Assembly: GCA_963556195.1 (NCBI GenBank)
Contig: OY744535.1
Span: 95,928,853 to 95,992,852 of the forward strand
Length of the DNA stretch: 64,000 nucleotides
Direction of reading: 5' to 3'
DNA from: Sepiola atlantica
Lineage: Eukaryota; Mollusca; Cephalopoda; Sepiida; Sepiolidae
Shown: in pieces, positions 33,690-44,991 of the stretch
Position numbering within the stretch: position 1 is the stretch's first letter
Layout: each line of letters starts with the position of its first letter
Program-made: the position numbers and the translations under genes
Notes under the pieces: model-generated
Seen by the model: the letters and a program-made list of their open reading frames with translations, nothing else
Databases searched by the model: none
Told to the model about the DNA's origin: nothing

Positions 33690-34354
33690 TAAAGTCTATA
33701 CATATAAAGTCTATACGTATAAAGTTTATACATATAAAGTCTATACATATAAAGTCTATACATATAAGGTCTATACATATAAAGTCTATACATATAAAGT
33801 CTATACATATAAAGTCTATACATATAAAGTCTATACATATAAGGTCTATACATATAAGGTCTATACATATAAAGTCTATACATATAAAGTCTATACATAT
33901 AAAGTCTATACATATAAAGTCTATACATATAAGGTCTATACATATAAGGTCTATACATATAAAGTCTATACATATAAAGTCTATACATATAAAGTCTATA
34001 CATATAAAGTCTATACATATAAAGTCTATACATATAAAGTCTATACATATAAAGTCTATACATATAAGGTCTATACATATAAAGTCTATACATATGAAGT
34101 CTATACATATAAAGTCTATACCTATAAAGTCTATACATATAAAGTCTATACATATAAAGTCTATACATATAAGGTCTATACATATAAAGTCTATACATAT
34201 AAAGTCTATACATATAAAGTCTATACATATAAAGTCTATACATATAGAGTCTATACATATAGAGTCTATACATATAAAGTCTATACATATAAAGTCTATA
34301 CATATAGAGTCTATACATATAAAGTCTATACATATAAAGTCTATACATATAAAG
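33690..34354. repeat. 15-bp minisatellite, about 44 units
   Basis: The unit AAAGTCTATACATAT repeats head to tail, with AAGG, AGAG and a few other variants. Because 15 is divisible by three, one frame on each strand stays open throughout (KSIHI repeats on plus, YMYRL repeats on minus). No start context, signal or non-repeat domain supports a protein. Confidence 0.95.
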
Positions 34355-34640
34355 TGTGGTCCATCTGAAAGAAAAAGGACTAATCGTCAATATAGTAGTT
34401 TACGTGGTTCATTACAGATGTTTCAAATAATTCTTTTCGGAGTTGTTTTATTATCGTGTTAAACGATCATCATTATAAAAACGTATCCGTGGATGACTGT
34501 AAAACTTTCGTGGACAGAATTTTGCCCGCGGGTCTCAGGTTTTTAGTGCATTCGTTTGAAATATAATTCTCGTTTGTGCGTCACTTTTTGATTTGAAGGG
34601 AATCCAATTTGTGTAACTCTATCTCAGACTATTTCTGGAA
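34355..34640. other. No recognised feature
   Basis: Nothing recognised. Confidence 0.3.
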
Positions 34641-34644
34641 GGTC

Positions 34645-34770
34645 ACGGTGATGAAGTGGTTAACGATACGGACTGACAACCTGGGTGGGCCAATTTCGAA
34701 TCCAGTTCGTTCCAGAGAAACATTTTCGCTTAGTATGTTAGCAACCTTCACGTGGTCTTTTCCGTAAGTA
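34645..34770 (+). mobile_element. Possible tRNA-headed SINE
   Basis: A-box-like GATGAAGTGGTTAACGATAC and B-box-like AATTTCGAATCCAGTTCG are about 50 nt apart. The body does not match the other SINEs in the window. Confidence 0.45.
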
Positions 34771-35117
34771 CCCGGTGTCTTTATAGAAAGAAATTCTGAC
34801 TAGAAATATATCGGGGAAACCAATGCCAACTACAGAATCTTTAGATTCACACGAAATGAATGATTGAAGGTTTATTTTGGGATGGCATCTTTGTCAGTCG
34901 TTCATGCACAAAGTTTTTAATAGATGTTCTGTTCGTCTGTCACGTGATTATTCATACAATGTGTTTTCTGTGTCACGTTTTTTTCTAATACAATTTTGAT
35001 TTCTTTATTATATATTGTTACGTTTAAAATGTCATATTCACTGTCTGTCACGCTTAAGTTTGAAATAACATTTTTTCACAGTGCCACGCTTTTGCTTTTG
35101 AATATCATTTTCGTTAG

Positions 35118-35550
35118 TTTTTTTGGTCCCCCGATTTATAAAATCGGGTGACTTATGTTTTGAGGCATGTCCGTCCGTCCGTCCGTCCGTCCTGATTTTT
35201 CTCTGCTACGATCCATTGAATTTCTCTGAAATTTTGCATGAAGTTGTAACTTTGGTCAGATTAGAAAGTGACATTCTCCGATTTTTGAAAAAAAATCTGG
35301 TTAGCCCCCCCCCCCCCCCCAGGGTGTCAAAAGGCCTCAAAATGGCAAAAAATGACCCTTTTCACCCATATCGTAGAGGCATTTGTTATGGATATGAAAT
35401 GAGCATCCTTGACCTCAGAAAAATTCTGGTTCGCGCCCCCAGGGGGTCAAATGGGGTCAAAAATGCCCCAAATTGCCCAAATTTATTGCATGTTACATTC
35501 GCCACATCGAGTCACATACAGAGGGGGACCACGCACGCGCGGCTTGTTTA
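35118..35550 (+). mobile_element. Interspersed element with (TCCG)n and GATTTATAAAATC hairpin
   Basis: Begins TTTTTTTGGTCCCCCGATTT, where CCCGATTT/AAATCGGG form a hairpin. (TCCG)n follows at about 35168-35190, and then two degenerate repeats of a GTCAAAAGGCCTCAAAATGGC-like block (split here as GTCAAAAGGCC and TCAAAATGGC). An open frame of 149 codons (35123-35572) is likely fortuitous. The pattern resembles repeated elements common in molluscs, but the class is uncertain. Confidence 0.5.
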
Positions 35551-36236
35551 CTCTGTTACGTCCACATTTTAAATACAGTTCTTGTTAGTTTGCGACGTTT
35601 AATTCCGTTGTAATATTTCCATCACAAAACGCGCAGATTAAATGGACGCTTGTTAGGCTACATTTCGTTTTTGCTTCACATTTGTAAAAAATTGTTTTCC
35701 TTTTCCAACTGTGATTTCAATAAAATCTTATTCCCGCGCCAACAAACAAAACAAATTGAAATTCGAATTAAAAAATTACAACAACAACAACAAAAAAAAA
35801 AAAACGTTCTGCTCTGTGATTGGTCAATTCATCAGCGTTAACTTCTGCGCGAATATATGAATTCCACGCGGAAAATCACGAGATTGTTTGAATGAAAAGA
35901 ATGTTATTTTTACGCCGAGAGAGAACGAGTTTGTGGATGAGTTCAGAACAGTGTCTCCTCTCATCGATTATTAATAAACGTAGCACGAGAGAAAACCATT
36001 TATTCCGTGCGAAGACGAAGGTATTTTTACCTATTAAAATCTCCCCTGGTGATTTCTCTTTCACAGCTCGTGTATGAACGGGATCTCATACGTCACCTTG
36101 GAATGAAAGTTGTGTCCGTGTTTCGTTTCGTTAAGTTAATATCAAGTTACATTTTAAAGTGTACAACTACGCTATTATACTTAATATTTGTCGACATTCA
36201 GACTAGACAACCCGTAACCTGTAGGGGCAATATTTG

Positions 36237-36237
<1 letters not shown>
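35551..36237. other. No recognised gene
   Basis: AT-rich with an A13 run near 35795. No family recognised. Confidence 0.35.

Positions 36238-36293
<56 letters not shown>
36238..36293. repeat. (TA)n microsatellite
   Basis: Pure TA tract upstream of a SINE. Confidence 0.95.
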
Positions 36294-36295
<2 letters not shown>

Positions 36296-36329
36296 AAACT
36301 TGTTAAATTATCATTGTTTACCGGCTATT

Positions 36330-36491
36330 CAAATATTGGCCGCGCGGTTAACGACGTTGGATAAAAGTTGAAAAATACTTGTAATCCTGGGTTTCGAATC
36401 GTACAACCGGTAGTGAACAGTCATATCTCTATGATGATGAGTAGTCCTGATTGAAAAGGGACTGAACGTATACGTACATAGATAATAACAA

Positions 36492-36537
<46 letters not shown>
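36330..36537 (+). mobile_element. tRNA-derived SINE, (TA)n tail
   Basis: A box TTGGCCGCGCGGTTAACGAC, B box GGGTTTCGAATCGTAC, then GTCATATCTCTATGATGATG, ACGTATACGTACATAGATAA and TA at 36497-36537. It is the closest relative of the minus-strand copy at 589-775. Confidence 0.8.
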
Positions 36538-36540
<3 letters not shown>

Positions 36541-36579
36541 CAATATATAATTTATTTTACATTGGTTGATAATTATGAT

Positions 36580-36985
36580 TTTTAAAAGATAATAAAGTCA
36601 AAGGATTTCATAAAGTCAGAATTCATTGTGATGTCATAATATATCTTCTCTCTATCCCTCCTGTCTCTTTTCCCATCTTAGAATTCTCCCTCTTCCGTTT
36701 CTTTCCTAATTCAACTCTTTCTTTCCTTCCCTCTCTCGCGCTCTCTCTGTCTCTCTCTTGTAATTATTTACTTTATTCCTTTACGATGGCGAGGGATTTC
36801 CCAGATACAGTATACATTGTGATGTCATAATAGAGCCTATCATTCTCCATCCGTTTCTCTCTTCGCATCCGTGCTGTTCCCCGATTTGCTGTTAACCTCT
36901 TTTTTATTTATTTAAAAAGTCACTTGATTTCCCATACCTAGCATACATTGTGAAGTCAAAATAGACCCTATCTCCCTCCCGAGCG
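36580..36985. repeat. Three diverged tandem units
   Basis: CATTGTGATGTCATAATA followed by a CCCT/TCTC pyrimidine-rich stretch recurs at about 36624, 36816 and 36948, with irregular spacing. Confidence 0.5.
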
Positions 36986-37495
36986 TTGACGATGCGAAAA
37001 CTGCCAAATTGAAGACTGGCATTCGATAAATTACGACGAAGAAAATTAAACAAAAATACATACAAATAAAGAACGAACAAGCCATCGCTAAACAACTGTT
37101 AGTAATTAGATGTTTTTGTTGTTCTTTTTTGTCAAAGGAACAATAGTCAATCAAATGTTTTAAAATAAAATGTTATTTTGTTTGTGCACCGGAAAATTTA
37201 AAATAATAATTTTGTTTGATTTGTTAAGCAAATGTTATTGTTTTTTTAATTTTTTTCAATGTTTTTTTTTTACATTGTTTCTTGTTAACATAAACACCGC
37301 CACAACTGTTTTTAAGCCTTTTTTTTTGCCTTATTTTTCTTATTTTAATGAAAACAAACTGTTTATAAGCAAATGTGTCTTGGTTAATAGTTTCGTCAAC
37401 TCTCGGGCGTTTCCGAGACGTCACGAACGTTGACGACGCAAAGTCACGGAGACATGGTGCGTCAGCTATAAGAGTACCAAGATTCTTTTCAAAAA
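36986..37495. other. T-rich stretch, nothing recognised
   Basis: No feature beyond T runs. Confidence 0.35.
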
Positions 37496-37499
37496 ATAG

Positions 37500-38575
37500 C
37501 TATCACTGAATCACATCACCCTTTAGGTTATGGACATCGGTCCGCGTCGCTCTAATACGTCGCCTAGCTGGTGTGCCTCGACTTCGAAAGTGCACATATC
37601 AACCTAGGCATTGGCTTTCTTCATCGCCGAGTACTGCTCCACAGTCTGGTGCAGGAGCTCCGACACCAAGAAGCTGGACATAACGCTAAACAAAATCTGG
37701 TCTCGGCCTTTTGGCTAAGATCAAAGTGTAGTATTTGTTCCGATGGATACTGCACGCCTGTTCTGTGCAGTTCTGGGAGGTCCACCGTCCCAGGCTTCGC
37801 CTCCCCTCTTTGGGGAGGAGTAAGTTTATTGCTTACTGTCTGAGGCGCCCCTACCGGGGAATGCCGACGGGGCTGCCCAGGCAATTTTTAAATGGCCAGA
37901 GTGCTCACCTCTCGAGCGCTGGCTTTTAACCCCACTTGCTCGACCCGATCTTGGGTCACATCTTACTTGTGGGAGTAAGATAAAACTGGCCTTGTGCCTA
38001 ACTCCGCGAGGAGTAAATAAACACCACCTTGCGACAAGTCTCTAACTGATTGTTCACCACGCTGGTCAACCAACTACCGATACTTGCCGACATCGTACCA
38101 CCAACCCTACGCCGTGAAGCATCTGTCGTTGCCCCGAAAAGCCACCATCGATGAGGACCACCTCCTCCACAAGCTCATCACAGAGACCCCTCTACGAGCT
38201 CGCTCGAAGTCACGACGCCTATTCGCGGAGAATGCACACAACCCCTCTCTCAAAACCCGGTAACATCACAAAACGAATCTGGCTCAAACGTCGCTGAACA
38301 GATTAATAACAGGCAGCAGATAAATCAGGGCTGCACAGATTCGTGGAGGAGTCGGATGAACTACTAAGCCTGGGATTCCCTCGCCGGCAGTAAAAAATGC
38401 TCAACCGCCTCGGGACCGGTATCGGTCGTTTCGCCGTGACCATGAAAGGATGAGGACCCAGGGACTCGGCTGTCTGCGATTGTAGTCATCCTGAACAGAC
38501 AGTCGACCACATCATCGAATCATGTCTAAAACACCGACCACCAAACGGCGAAGCCAGCCTAGCCTATTGTCGTAG
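37500..38575 (+). mobile_element. LINE-B reverse transcriptase C-terminal region, disrupted
   Basis: EYCSTVWCRSSDTKKLDITL N is encoded just before 37690. After the U2-SINE insertion (37690-38025) the coding resumes as TTLRQVSN, LFTTLVNQLPILADIVPPTL RREA (38030-38130). A zinc-knuckle region CDCSHPEQTVDHIIESCLKH-like follows at about 38475-38530, with stops and frameshifts. The sequence ends at about 38573, where another insertion begins. It is homologous to the nested copy at 52335-53030. Confidence 0.8.
37690..38025 (+). mobile_element. U2-snRNA-headed SINE, copy 4, full 5' end
   Basis: Starts ATCTGGTCTCGGCCTTTTGG, which aligns to the very 5' end of U2 snRNA. CTAAGATCAAAGTGTAGTAT and TTGTTCCGATGG follow. 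The remaining body and end match copies 2 and 3, with an internal deletion after ATACTGCACG. It interrupts the LINE-B frame exactly. TAAACA occurs at both junctions and may be part of the target duplication. Confidence 0.88.
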
Positions 38576-38952
38576 GTGCATTGTTAAACAAAAACATGTG
38601 GCAAAAATTGCAATGTTTGCAAAAAAAGTTAAGTTCAGAGATAAATGATTCCAAGATAACAGCAATCTGTGAACGTTCTTTCACCCATAGCCCACACAGC
38701 ACATAGCACACCCAATTTTCTTTCAACTGATGATCTTAACCCTTATCCTCGATTGAATTTTGGCCTTGGTATGTGGTAACTCGTTAGTCTAAAATAAAAG
38801 TTGAAAAGATGCACCTGAAGAGGTTACATCGGCTGAAACGTTGTGAAAAGAACGACAGAGATTCGAATAATCAAAATAAAACTAATTATTAATCCTTATC
38901 TAAAAAAATGATAGAAATAGTCTCATTTATAGAAATAAAGTTTTATTTATAG
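38576..38952. mobile_element. Insertion in LINE-B with retroelement-end motifs
   Basis: This 377-bp block separates two adjacent parts of LINE-B. It contains CTTATCCTCGATTG..GGCCTTGGTA (shared with 7905 and 39460) and CCTGAAGAGGTTACATCGGC TGAAACGTTGTG, a CTGAAGA ... GAAAC arrangement like hammerhead-bearing Penelope-type ends. Stem II is wobble-rich and no U-H step is well placed, so this is at best a degenerate ribozyme. Confidence 0.5.
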
Positions 38953-39020
38953 AAATGAAGTTTCTAGACGACGAAACGTTAGCATGGCTTTTTTCAACCG
39001 AGCTGGTGATCTCTCAACTG
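38953..39020 (+). mobile_element. LINE-B 3' terminus
   Basis: Encodes FLDDETLAWLFSTELVIS, matching VLDNKILAWLFSTELVI at the end of the minus-strand copy near 52390. The stop after ELVI is lost here and the sequence runs into the GAA tract. Confidence 0.8.
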
Positions 39021-39097
39021 GATGAAAAGAAGAAGATGAAGAAGAAGATGAAGAAGAAGAAGAAGAAGAAGAAGAAGATGATGAAGAAGAAGAAGAA

Positions 39098-39130
<33 letters not shown>

Positions 39131-39140
39131 GAAGAAGAAG

Positions 39141-39172
<32 letters not shown>

Positions 39173-39296
39173 GAAGAAGAAGAAGATGAAGAAGAAGAAA
39201 AAGAAGTGGAAGAAGAAGAAGAAAAAAAGAAAAAGAAAAAGAAGAAAAAGAAGAAGAAGAAAAAAGAAGAAGAAAAAGAAAAAGAAGAAAATCACC
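39021..39296. repeat. (GAA)n/(GAT)n microsatellite
   Basis: About 275 bp of GAA with GAT and AAA variants. The other LINE-B copy also ends in a short GAA run, so this is probably its expanded 3' tail. Confidence 0.95.
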
Positions 39297-39600
39297 CGTG
39301 ACCACATTACCAGGGGAATTATATCCTGCAAACTACAACCTTGACTCCTTCAAATTAAATGTCAACACACTTGTCATATATAATTAAACTTTAATCATTC
39401 CATTAATCATTTCATCTCTCTCATAATATTCTTCATCATTAAACTGACAATTCATCAATGTCATTAACACTTATCTTCGAGTGGTTTTTGGCCTTGATAA
39501 CTGGTCACTCTTAAGTAAAGTAACTGTTTATGAGTAAACACTGATACTTTATACACGGTCTTATTACAGGTTTATATATCGATACAATAAAATTAAACGT
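39297..39600. other. Mostly unrecognised
   Basis: Contains the shared ACACTTATCTTCGAGTGG..GGCCTTGATAACTGG block at about 39466-39506. Confidence 0.4.
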
Positions 39601-39800
39601 ACGTGTGTCCGGCTAGGTTCAATATTTACGTATGTTATTTTATTGTTGTGTGCCATGCTGACAATTACGTTCTCTTATTAACGTGGACATTTCCGTGGTT
39701 AACACTATTTACACACACTCATATCAAATATATTCTTAAATAGGGCTCTGTTTACTACGACTTTACAACTCTCTAGTATATTAATACCGTATTCGCTTAT
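39600..39800 (-). repeat. Inverted partial copy of the 276-bp repeat
   Basis: The reverse complement carries GCGAATACGGTATTAATATA, AAGTCGTAGTAAACAGAGC, TATTTAAGAATATATTTGAT and CACGGAAATGTCCACGT, as in the 40.9-42.2 kb array. Confidence 0.8.
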
Positions 39801-39814
39801 CATTTTTTTCATAG

Positions 39815-40155
39815 TTCACCCCAAACAAGGCAGACCGCCACTGTAGACGTAAGAGGGCTACTGTGAAAAAGGGTGAGAGTTTTTTAAATTTTTTTAGGGG
39901 GGGTCAACCTAAATTGGGAGCTGTGCAGCGAGATGTCTGTTTACATTCGTTTTGAATTTCTGCATGTCAGTACCGTCAGGAAAACAGGGGACATGGAGGG
40001 AGTTCAAGAGTCCAGCAGCACTAGGAAATAAGCTGTTGGAGTAGAAAGCTCTTCGGCATCTAGGGACCTCCACAGTGAATGGATGGGATTTGGCAGATTG
40101 TCGGGGTGGTCTAGTGAATTTGCGTCGTGGGGGCACCAGAGCAGCTAGTTCATTA
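39815..40155 (-). mobile_element. LINE-A 3' fragment
   Basis: The minus strand 40136-39909 reads PPRRKFTRPPRQSAKSHPFT, VEVPRCRRAFYSNSLFPSAA and HVPCFPDGTDMQKFKTNVNR HLAAQLPI, then the complete 3' UTR ending GGTGAACTATG. It is truncated abruptly at 40155. Confidence 0.88.
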
Positions 40156-40914
40156 TCATAAGCTTAATAATAACTTATGTTAATAAGAGAAAAAAAGAAT
40201 AATGATATATTAAAAGTTAATTTTCATGAGCAAAGAAGAGGAGGCTTAATCTTAATAACTGATAATAAAATAAAGGAAATGATTTTTATAGACACAAAAC
40301 ATATTCCTTCATTCTTAATATTTGTGTGACTAGATAAGGAATTAAAAAAGTACACTTATGTTTTATTTACAGATTCAGGAGAGCGACAAAGAAAGAGAGA
40401 GAGAGAGAGAGAGGGGGGGAGGTAATTCATTTTTTAAGTAACATTATCTCGCATATATTTTGCTAAATCTGTCAACGCGTATTTGTTTTTTCTTGTTTTT
40501 TTGTCCCTTTTTTTTCTTCTTGTTTTTGTTTTTTTTGCACTAAATCTTAATTCGTAAGAAGAGTAGGAAATCAATTGTTATTTATAAAAATTAATTACTA
40601 ACTATTCCCGGGCGATGGCTGATAATCCTGCTAGTCTTGAATCCAATATGTGACTATCTTTAAATAATATTCCTTACCATCCATCTATCCAAAATATCTT
40701 CATTAGCGCTTATAAAAAAAAGTAGAATTTGTATTAACAAAAATATTTTCAAAATGACATGGACATAATTTAATTGGGTATTGTATGGATGACTTAGCTG
40801 GGAAAGAAAAGGACAAACCTGTCTTTATCGAACGGTTATATATGGATGATAAAAAAAAAAACAATTTAGCTATTAAATGCCAGAGGAAAACTGTTTATTG
40901 TAGGTGATAAGCTT
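40156..40914. other. AT-rich, includes (GA)n
   Basis: GA run at about 40387-40417 and T-rich segments. No gene is seen. Confidence 0.4.
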
Positions 40915-42185
40915 GTTCAATTAGCGAATAATGTATTAATATACGCAGGCGTCGTTAAGTCGTAGTAAACAAAGCTCGATTAAAGAATATCTATGACGTA
41001 GGTGTGCGAACATTGTTTTAAACACGGACATTTCCACGTAAGCTTAGAAAAAGACCAACAGTATTTTCTAATAGAAGTTAAGTTAGAATCAGATTACAGT
41101 AACGTGTGCAGGAAGTTGCGTCATCAACAGGAAGTACGAAGTTACACGTGTTCTAGATGATCGTCTAGTTCAAATAGCGAATACTGTATTAATATATTAG
41201 GGATTTGTAAAGTCGTAGTAAACAAAGCTCTATTTAAGAATATATTTGATATGAGTGTGTGAATATCTATGACGTAGGTGTGCGAACATTGTTTTAAACA
41301 CGGACATTTCCACGTAAGCTTAGAAAAAGACCAACAGTATTTTCTAATAGAAGTTAAGTTAGAATCAGATTACAGTAACGTGTGCAGGAAGTTGCGTCAT
41401 CAACAGGAAGTACGAAGTTACACGTGTTCTAGATGATCGTCTAGTTCAAATAGCGAATACTGTATTAATATATTAGGGATTTGTAAAGTCGTAGTAAACA
41501 AAGCTCTATTTAAGAATATATTTGATATGAGTGTGTGAATATCTATGACGTAGGTGTGCGAACATTGTTTTAAACACGGACATTTCCACGTAAGCTTAGA
41601 AAAAGACCAACAGTATTTTCTAATAGAAGTTAAGTTAGAATCAGATTACAGTAACGTGTGCAGGAAGTTGCGTCATCAACAGGAAGTACGAAGTTACACG
41701 TGTTCTAGATGATCGTCTAGTTCAAATAGCGAATACTGTATTAATATATAAGGGATTTGTAAAATCGTAGTAAACAGAGCTCTATTTAAGAATATATTTG
41801 ATATGAGTGTGTGAAAATAGGGTTCATCATGGAAATGTCCACAGAAATAAGAGTAAGTAATTTCCCAGCATAGTTTTAGTTACAATGAATTAAAATAACG
41901 TGTAAAAGAAGTTTCGTTATGAGCAGGAAGTCCCAAGTGGCACGTACTCTAGATGATCCTCTAGTTGAATTAATATGCACGTGAGTTGGTAAGTCATTCT
42001 ATATAGAGCTCGATTTAAGCCAATATATTGTTTAATCTTTAAAAGAATTCAATGTGAGGGCTACTTGTAAATATTCGATGTGTGTATTCGAAAATAGTGT
42101 TAAACGCGGTAGTTTCCACGTAAGCTTTGCGTAAGTAACAAAAACGAAATTATCCATTAAAGAGTAAGTTAGAATCGACGGGGAG
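40915..42185. repeat. 276-bp tandem repeat, about 4.5 units
   Basis: The anchor CTATGACGTAGGTGTGCGAA occurs at 40991, 41267 and 41543, exactly 276 bp apart. The middle units are nearly identical. The first unit lacks about 30 bp. The last ones (from about 41820 to 42185) are strongly diverged, keeping only CTAGATGATC-TCTAGTT, GAGCTC(T/G)ATTTAAG and TTTCCACGTAAGCTT. Confidence 0.9.
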
Positions 42186-44471
42186 AGATAGAAAAAAAGA
42201 GGCTCGTATAATTAAAAATATTTTCAGGCTATCTTAAAACTTATCCCTTCTCATCGAAGTTGCCAGCGAGAGCCTGGAGATCGCTAGCCGCAACTATCTC
42301 CATCCTGTTCCTGGAGCAATTTCTACTTTATTATTATCACTTTACTTTCTCATATATTTCAATCTCATTGTGTCCCTTTATCTACAACACATCCTGTTTA
42401 CGACATAACACATTATCAATGTGAACGAATATATTTTTACTAATATGTATACAAGTAGCCGTACTCACCAATTATTAACAAATGGGGCGGATTCATGCAA
42501 TGCATTTTTACCGTGAAAACATATCCATGAGTGTGACTTATTGTCAAATCGTTTTCTATTTCTGGAATCTTGTGTATATTTAACCTTTCCTTTCTTAGCG
42601 TGAATTGTGTTGTTAATTTGTCAACTGTCAAAGCAGTGAGAAAGGCGGATTTAGAAAAGGATTAGTCAAATCGAATTTGCAAATCAGTTTCGGAGATTTT
42701 CTCATGTCTTTAAGAATCCAATAAATTGGCAAACAAGAAGATTGGCGTATATAAAGCTGGTCTGCCGTAACTTTAAATCCTCATTTCCTCATTAACAGAA
42801 GTTGGTGACAGATGGCGCGACTCATTGGTCAGAGTATAACTGCCGAAATTAAACGGCATAAACAGAGAAGAAAGAGATTCTTAAATGAAGTGCTAAAATA
42901 AAATAAACAGCAAGAACCTTTTAAAAACACCCAAGATTAGAACAGTAGTCCGAATATACCAAATTCTAAAAATTATCAACCCTCATCTCAAAAATGCCGA
43001 AACATCTTTAGTTCTTGTTAGCTCCTTACATCAAGTGGCTTCATGCCTTGTCTGGAGCGACTTTCATAATACTAAAACAAAAGCCGTATGCTAAACCTGT
43101 GGTCTGTATATGTCAGGCTAAATACTCGTTCACCTGCCTTCAATTTTCTCACTTTTATTTTATGTATTTCTGACAGACTAAAATTTAAGACATCATATTT
43201 TGCTCATTTTTCGAAACAGCTTTTGATTTTGATATTGTTGGCGTCGGAAAATAATGGAATTACAAAATTGCCAACAATTCACTTTGATCCTGACTCTTTT
43301 TTAAAGGGAGTAAATAAACAATTACTACGAATCGAGAAGTTTTTATACTGTTGTTAACTAGCTAATTCATATTGGTTCCCGAGAAAGTACCAGATACTCA
43401 CAAGAGGGGTCACGTGAAAGTTGCAAAAATGGTATATAGAAGACTGATGGGTATGATAAGACGCCGATATCGACTTCGACACAGCTATTTTTTTTACTAA
43501 TAACTCACCACTTACACGGACCAGAACCTACCCCAAAATAAGGGGCCATGGAGATTGAAGGATTGCCGGTTTAATGATGAAGATTACTATGAGAGGATTG
43601 CATATATGTAACGTAAGGAACAAAGTGTGGGTACATATGCGGACGGTTTATGACAAGTATACTTGTTTGCATTTTATTTGAAGAACGCCATGGTGTAGTC
43701 GCTAGGAAAACAATCAGCCAGGAACGTGTTCCATAAGTAAAAATTCCGCCTGACTCTAGACACACGGAAAAAGAAAGCAACACTTTTTCAATTGTGGTAG
43801 AAAACGTGTTCTTTCTCGGAACGTCTTACAGATTAGAGCCAGGGATTAAAGCCTAGTCGAGCATTATCCATAGAAAGCTAAAAAAAAAACTAGAGGCGAG
43901 ATCGTCGCCGACTAGATATCGAAGTTCATTTTGTTTTCTGTCAAGGTAACAAAAATGCCCTGGGCGTTTCTTTTCCTAAGATGCGACAGAAATACTTAAT
44001 CTTATAGCATATCGGACTCATATAGGTAGTACCATCCAACCATGCTTCCAGCGACCTTCACAACTTGGTGTATATACGTCTTCGATTTTAGATCTGGAAC
44101 GGAAAATCAACTCTAAGCTTATCAAAACAAAGAGCCCCTTAAAGAAAGGGAGGTGTCATCTATTCCGGCTGATGCAAAACACGAACCCTAGCGTTGGTGG
44201 TGAAATAAGCTTAGTTTTAAAAATGTAAAAAATTACAAGCACTTTTTGTCCAGTGCACCACATGTTCCAGGTACAAATCGAGAGGATGAACGAGATATTG
44301 GTTATCAATGTTTTTCGAGTGGCTGCTATAGACAGATGTGGTATCGCCGTAAGGTATCAACAGATCGAGAAGTAGAATCTGGTAAATTGGTTGCTATTTT
44401 ACGGAATAACTATTCTTCTTAACAAATGCTTTGCAGAGAATTTTGTTTTTAGGGTGTATATTTTGTGAACA

Positions 44472-44475
<4 letters not shown>
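42186..44475. other. No recognised gene
   Basis: Single-copy-looking DNA except for GTGGCTTCATGCCTTGTCTG at about 43031-43062, shared with 31895-31945 (inverted) and 55270-55303. Short open frames show no known domain. Confidence 0.4.
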
Positions 44476-44518
<43 letters not shown>

Positions 44519-44907
44519 AATATTTTTATAAATAAATATTAATTATTTAAAAATACCTAGAGACATCGATGTTTCCTACTAACGCAATCTTCAGTCTCGA
44601 AACTAGTTCTCAACGGTCGGTAGGCGCGAACCCCGAACACAAATCGCTACTGATTCGTAGTTGGGGATCATATCCAAACGGCCATCGCCAATTAGTTAGT
44701 AATTATAGAGGAACTTTAACTGTAAATAGCGAAAATCGGCGGCTATTTACCAGGCAGTTAGAGTGATCTTACGAAACGGCGTTTGGATCGTGCATATAGC
44801 TATTTGTACTGCTTGTTATTAAAGCTACTCGAGAGTGCCCAGCCTTTGTGGGAGGGGGCTGATAAACAATAATATTTTTATAAATAAATATTAATTATGT
44901 AAAAATA

Positions 44908-44988
<81 letters not shown>
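44476..44988 (-). mobile_element. TA-bounded hammerhead element with 352-bp direct repeats
   Basis: On the minus strand: TA tract (44988-44912), then AGGTATTTTTACATAATT and ATTTATAAAAATATTATTG (copy 1, to about 44868), a body of about 300 bp, a hammerhead motif (44556-44600), the same AGGTATTTTTAAATAATT.. ATTATTG block (copy 2, to 44515) and a second TA tract (44515-44476). The repeat period is 352 bp and the ribozyme cleavage point lies at the start of copy 2. This is the arrangement expected of a partial tandem of a ribozyme-delimited monomer. Confidence 0.7.
44556..44600 (-). ncRNA. Type-I hammerhead ribozyme motif
   Basis: Minus strand: AGA (44597-44595), CTGAAGA (44594-44588), weak stem II TTGC-GTTA-GTAG (44587-44576), GAAA (44575-44572), palindromic stem III CATCGATG (44571-44564), TC (44563-44562, predicted cleavage after it), TCT (44561-44559). 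AGA/TCT gives 3 bp of stem I. The core is complete, and the weak stems lower confidence. Confidence 0.5.

Positions 44989-44991
<3 letters not shown>

Noticed and set aside
33638..34462. 250- and 259-codon repeat proteins on opposite strands
   Set aside because: Both follow from a 15-bp stop-free repeat. There is no supporting domain and the overlap is complete.
37690..37740. Functional U2 snRNA gene
   Set aside because: Only the 5' domain matches and it has an inserted A. The Sm site and 3' stem-loops are absent and the rest is the SINE body.
38955..39331. Poly-Lys and poly-Phe/Leu frames across the GAA tract
   Set aside because: Repeat translation. The plus-strand frame begins as the LINE-B C-terminus and only then runs into the repeat.
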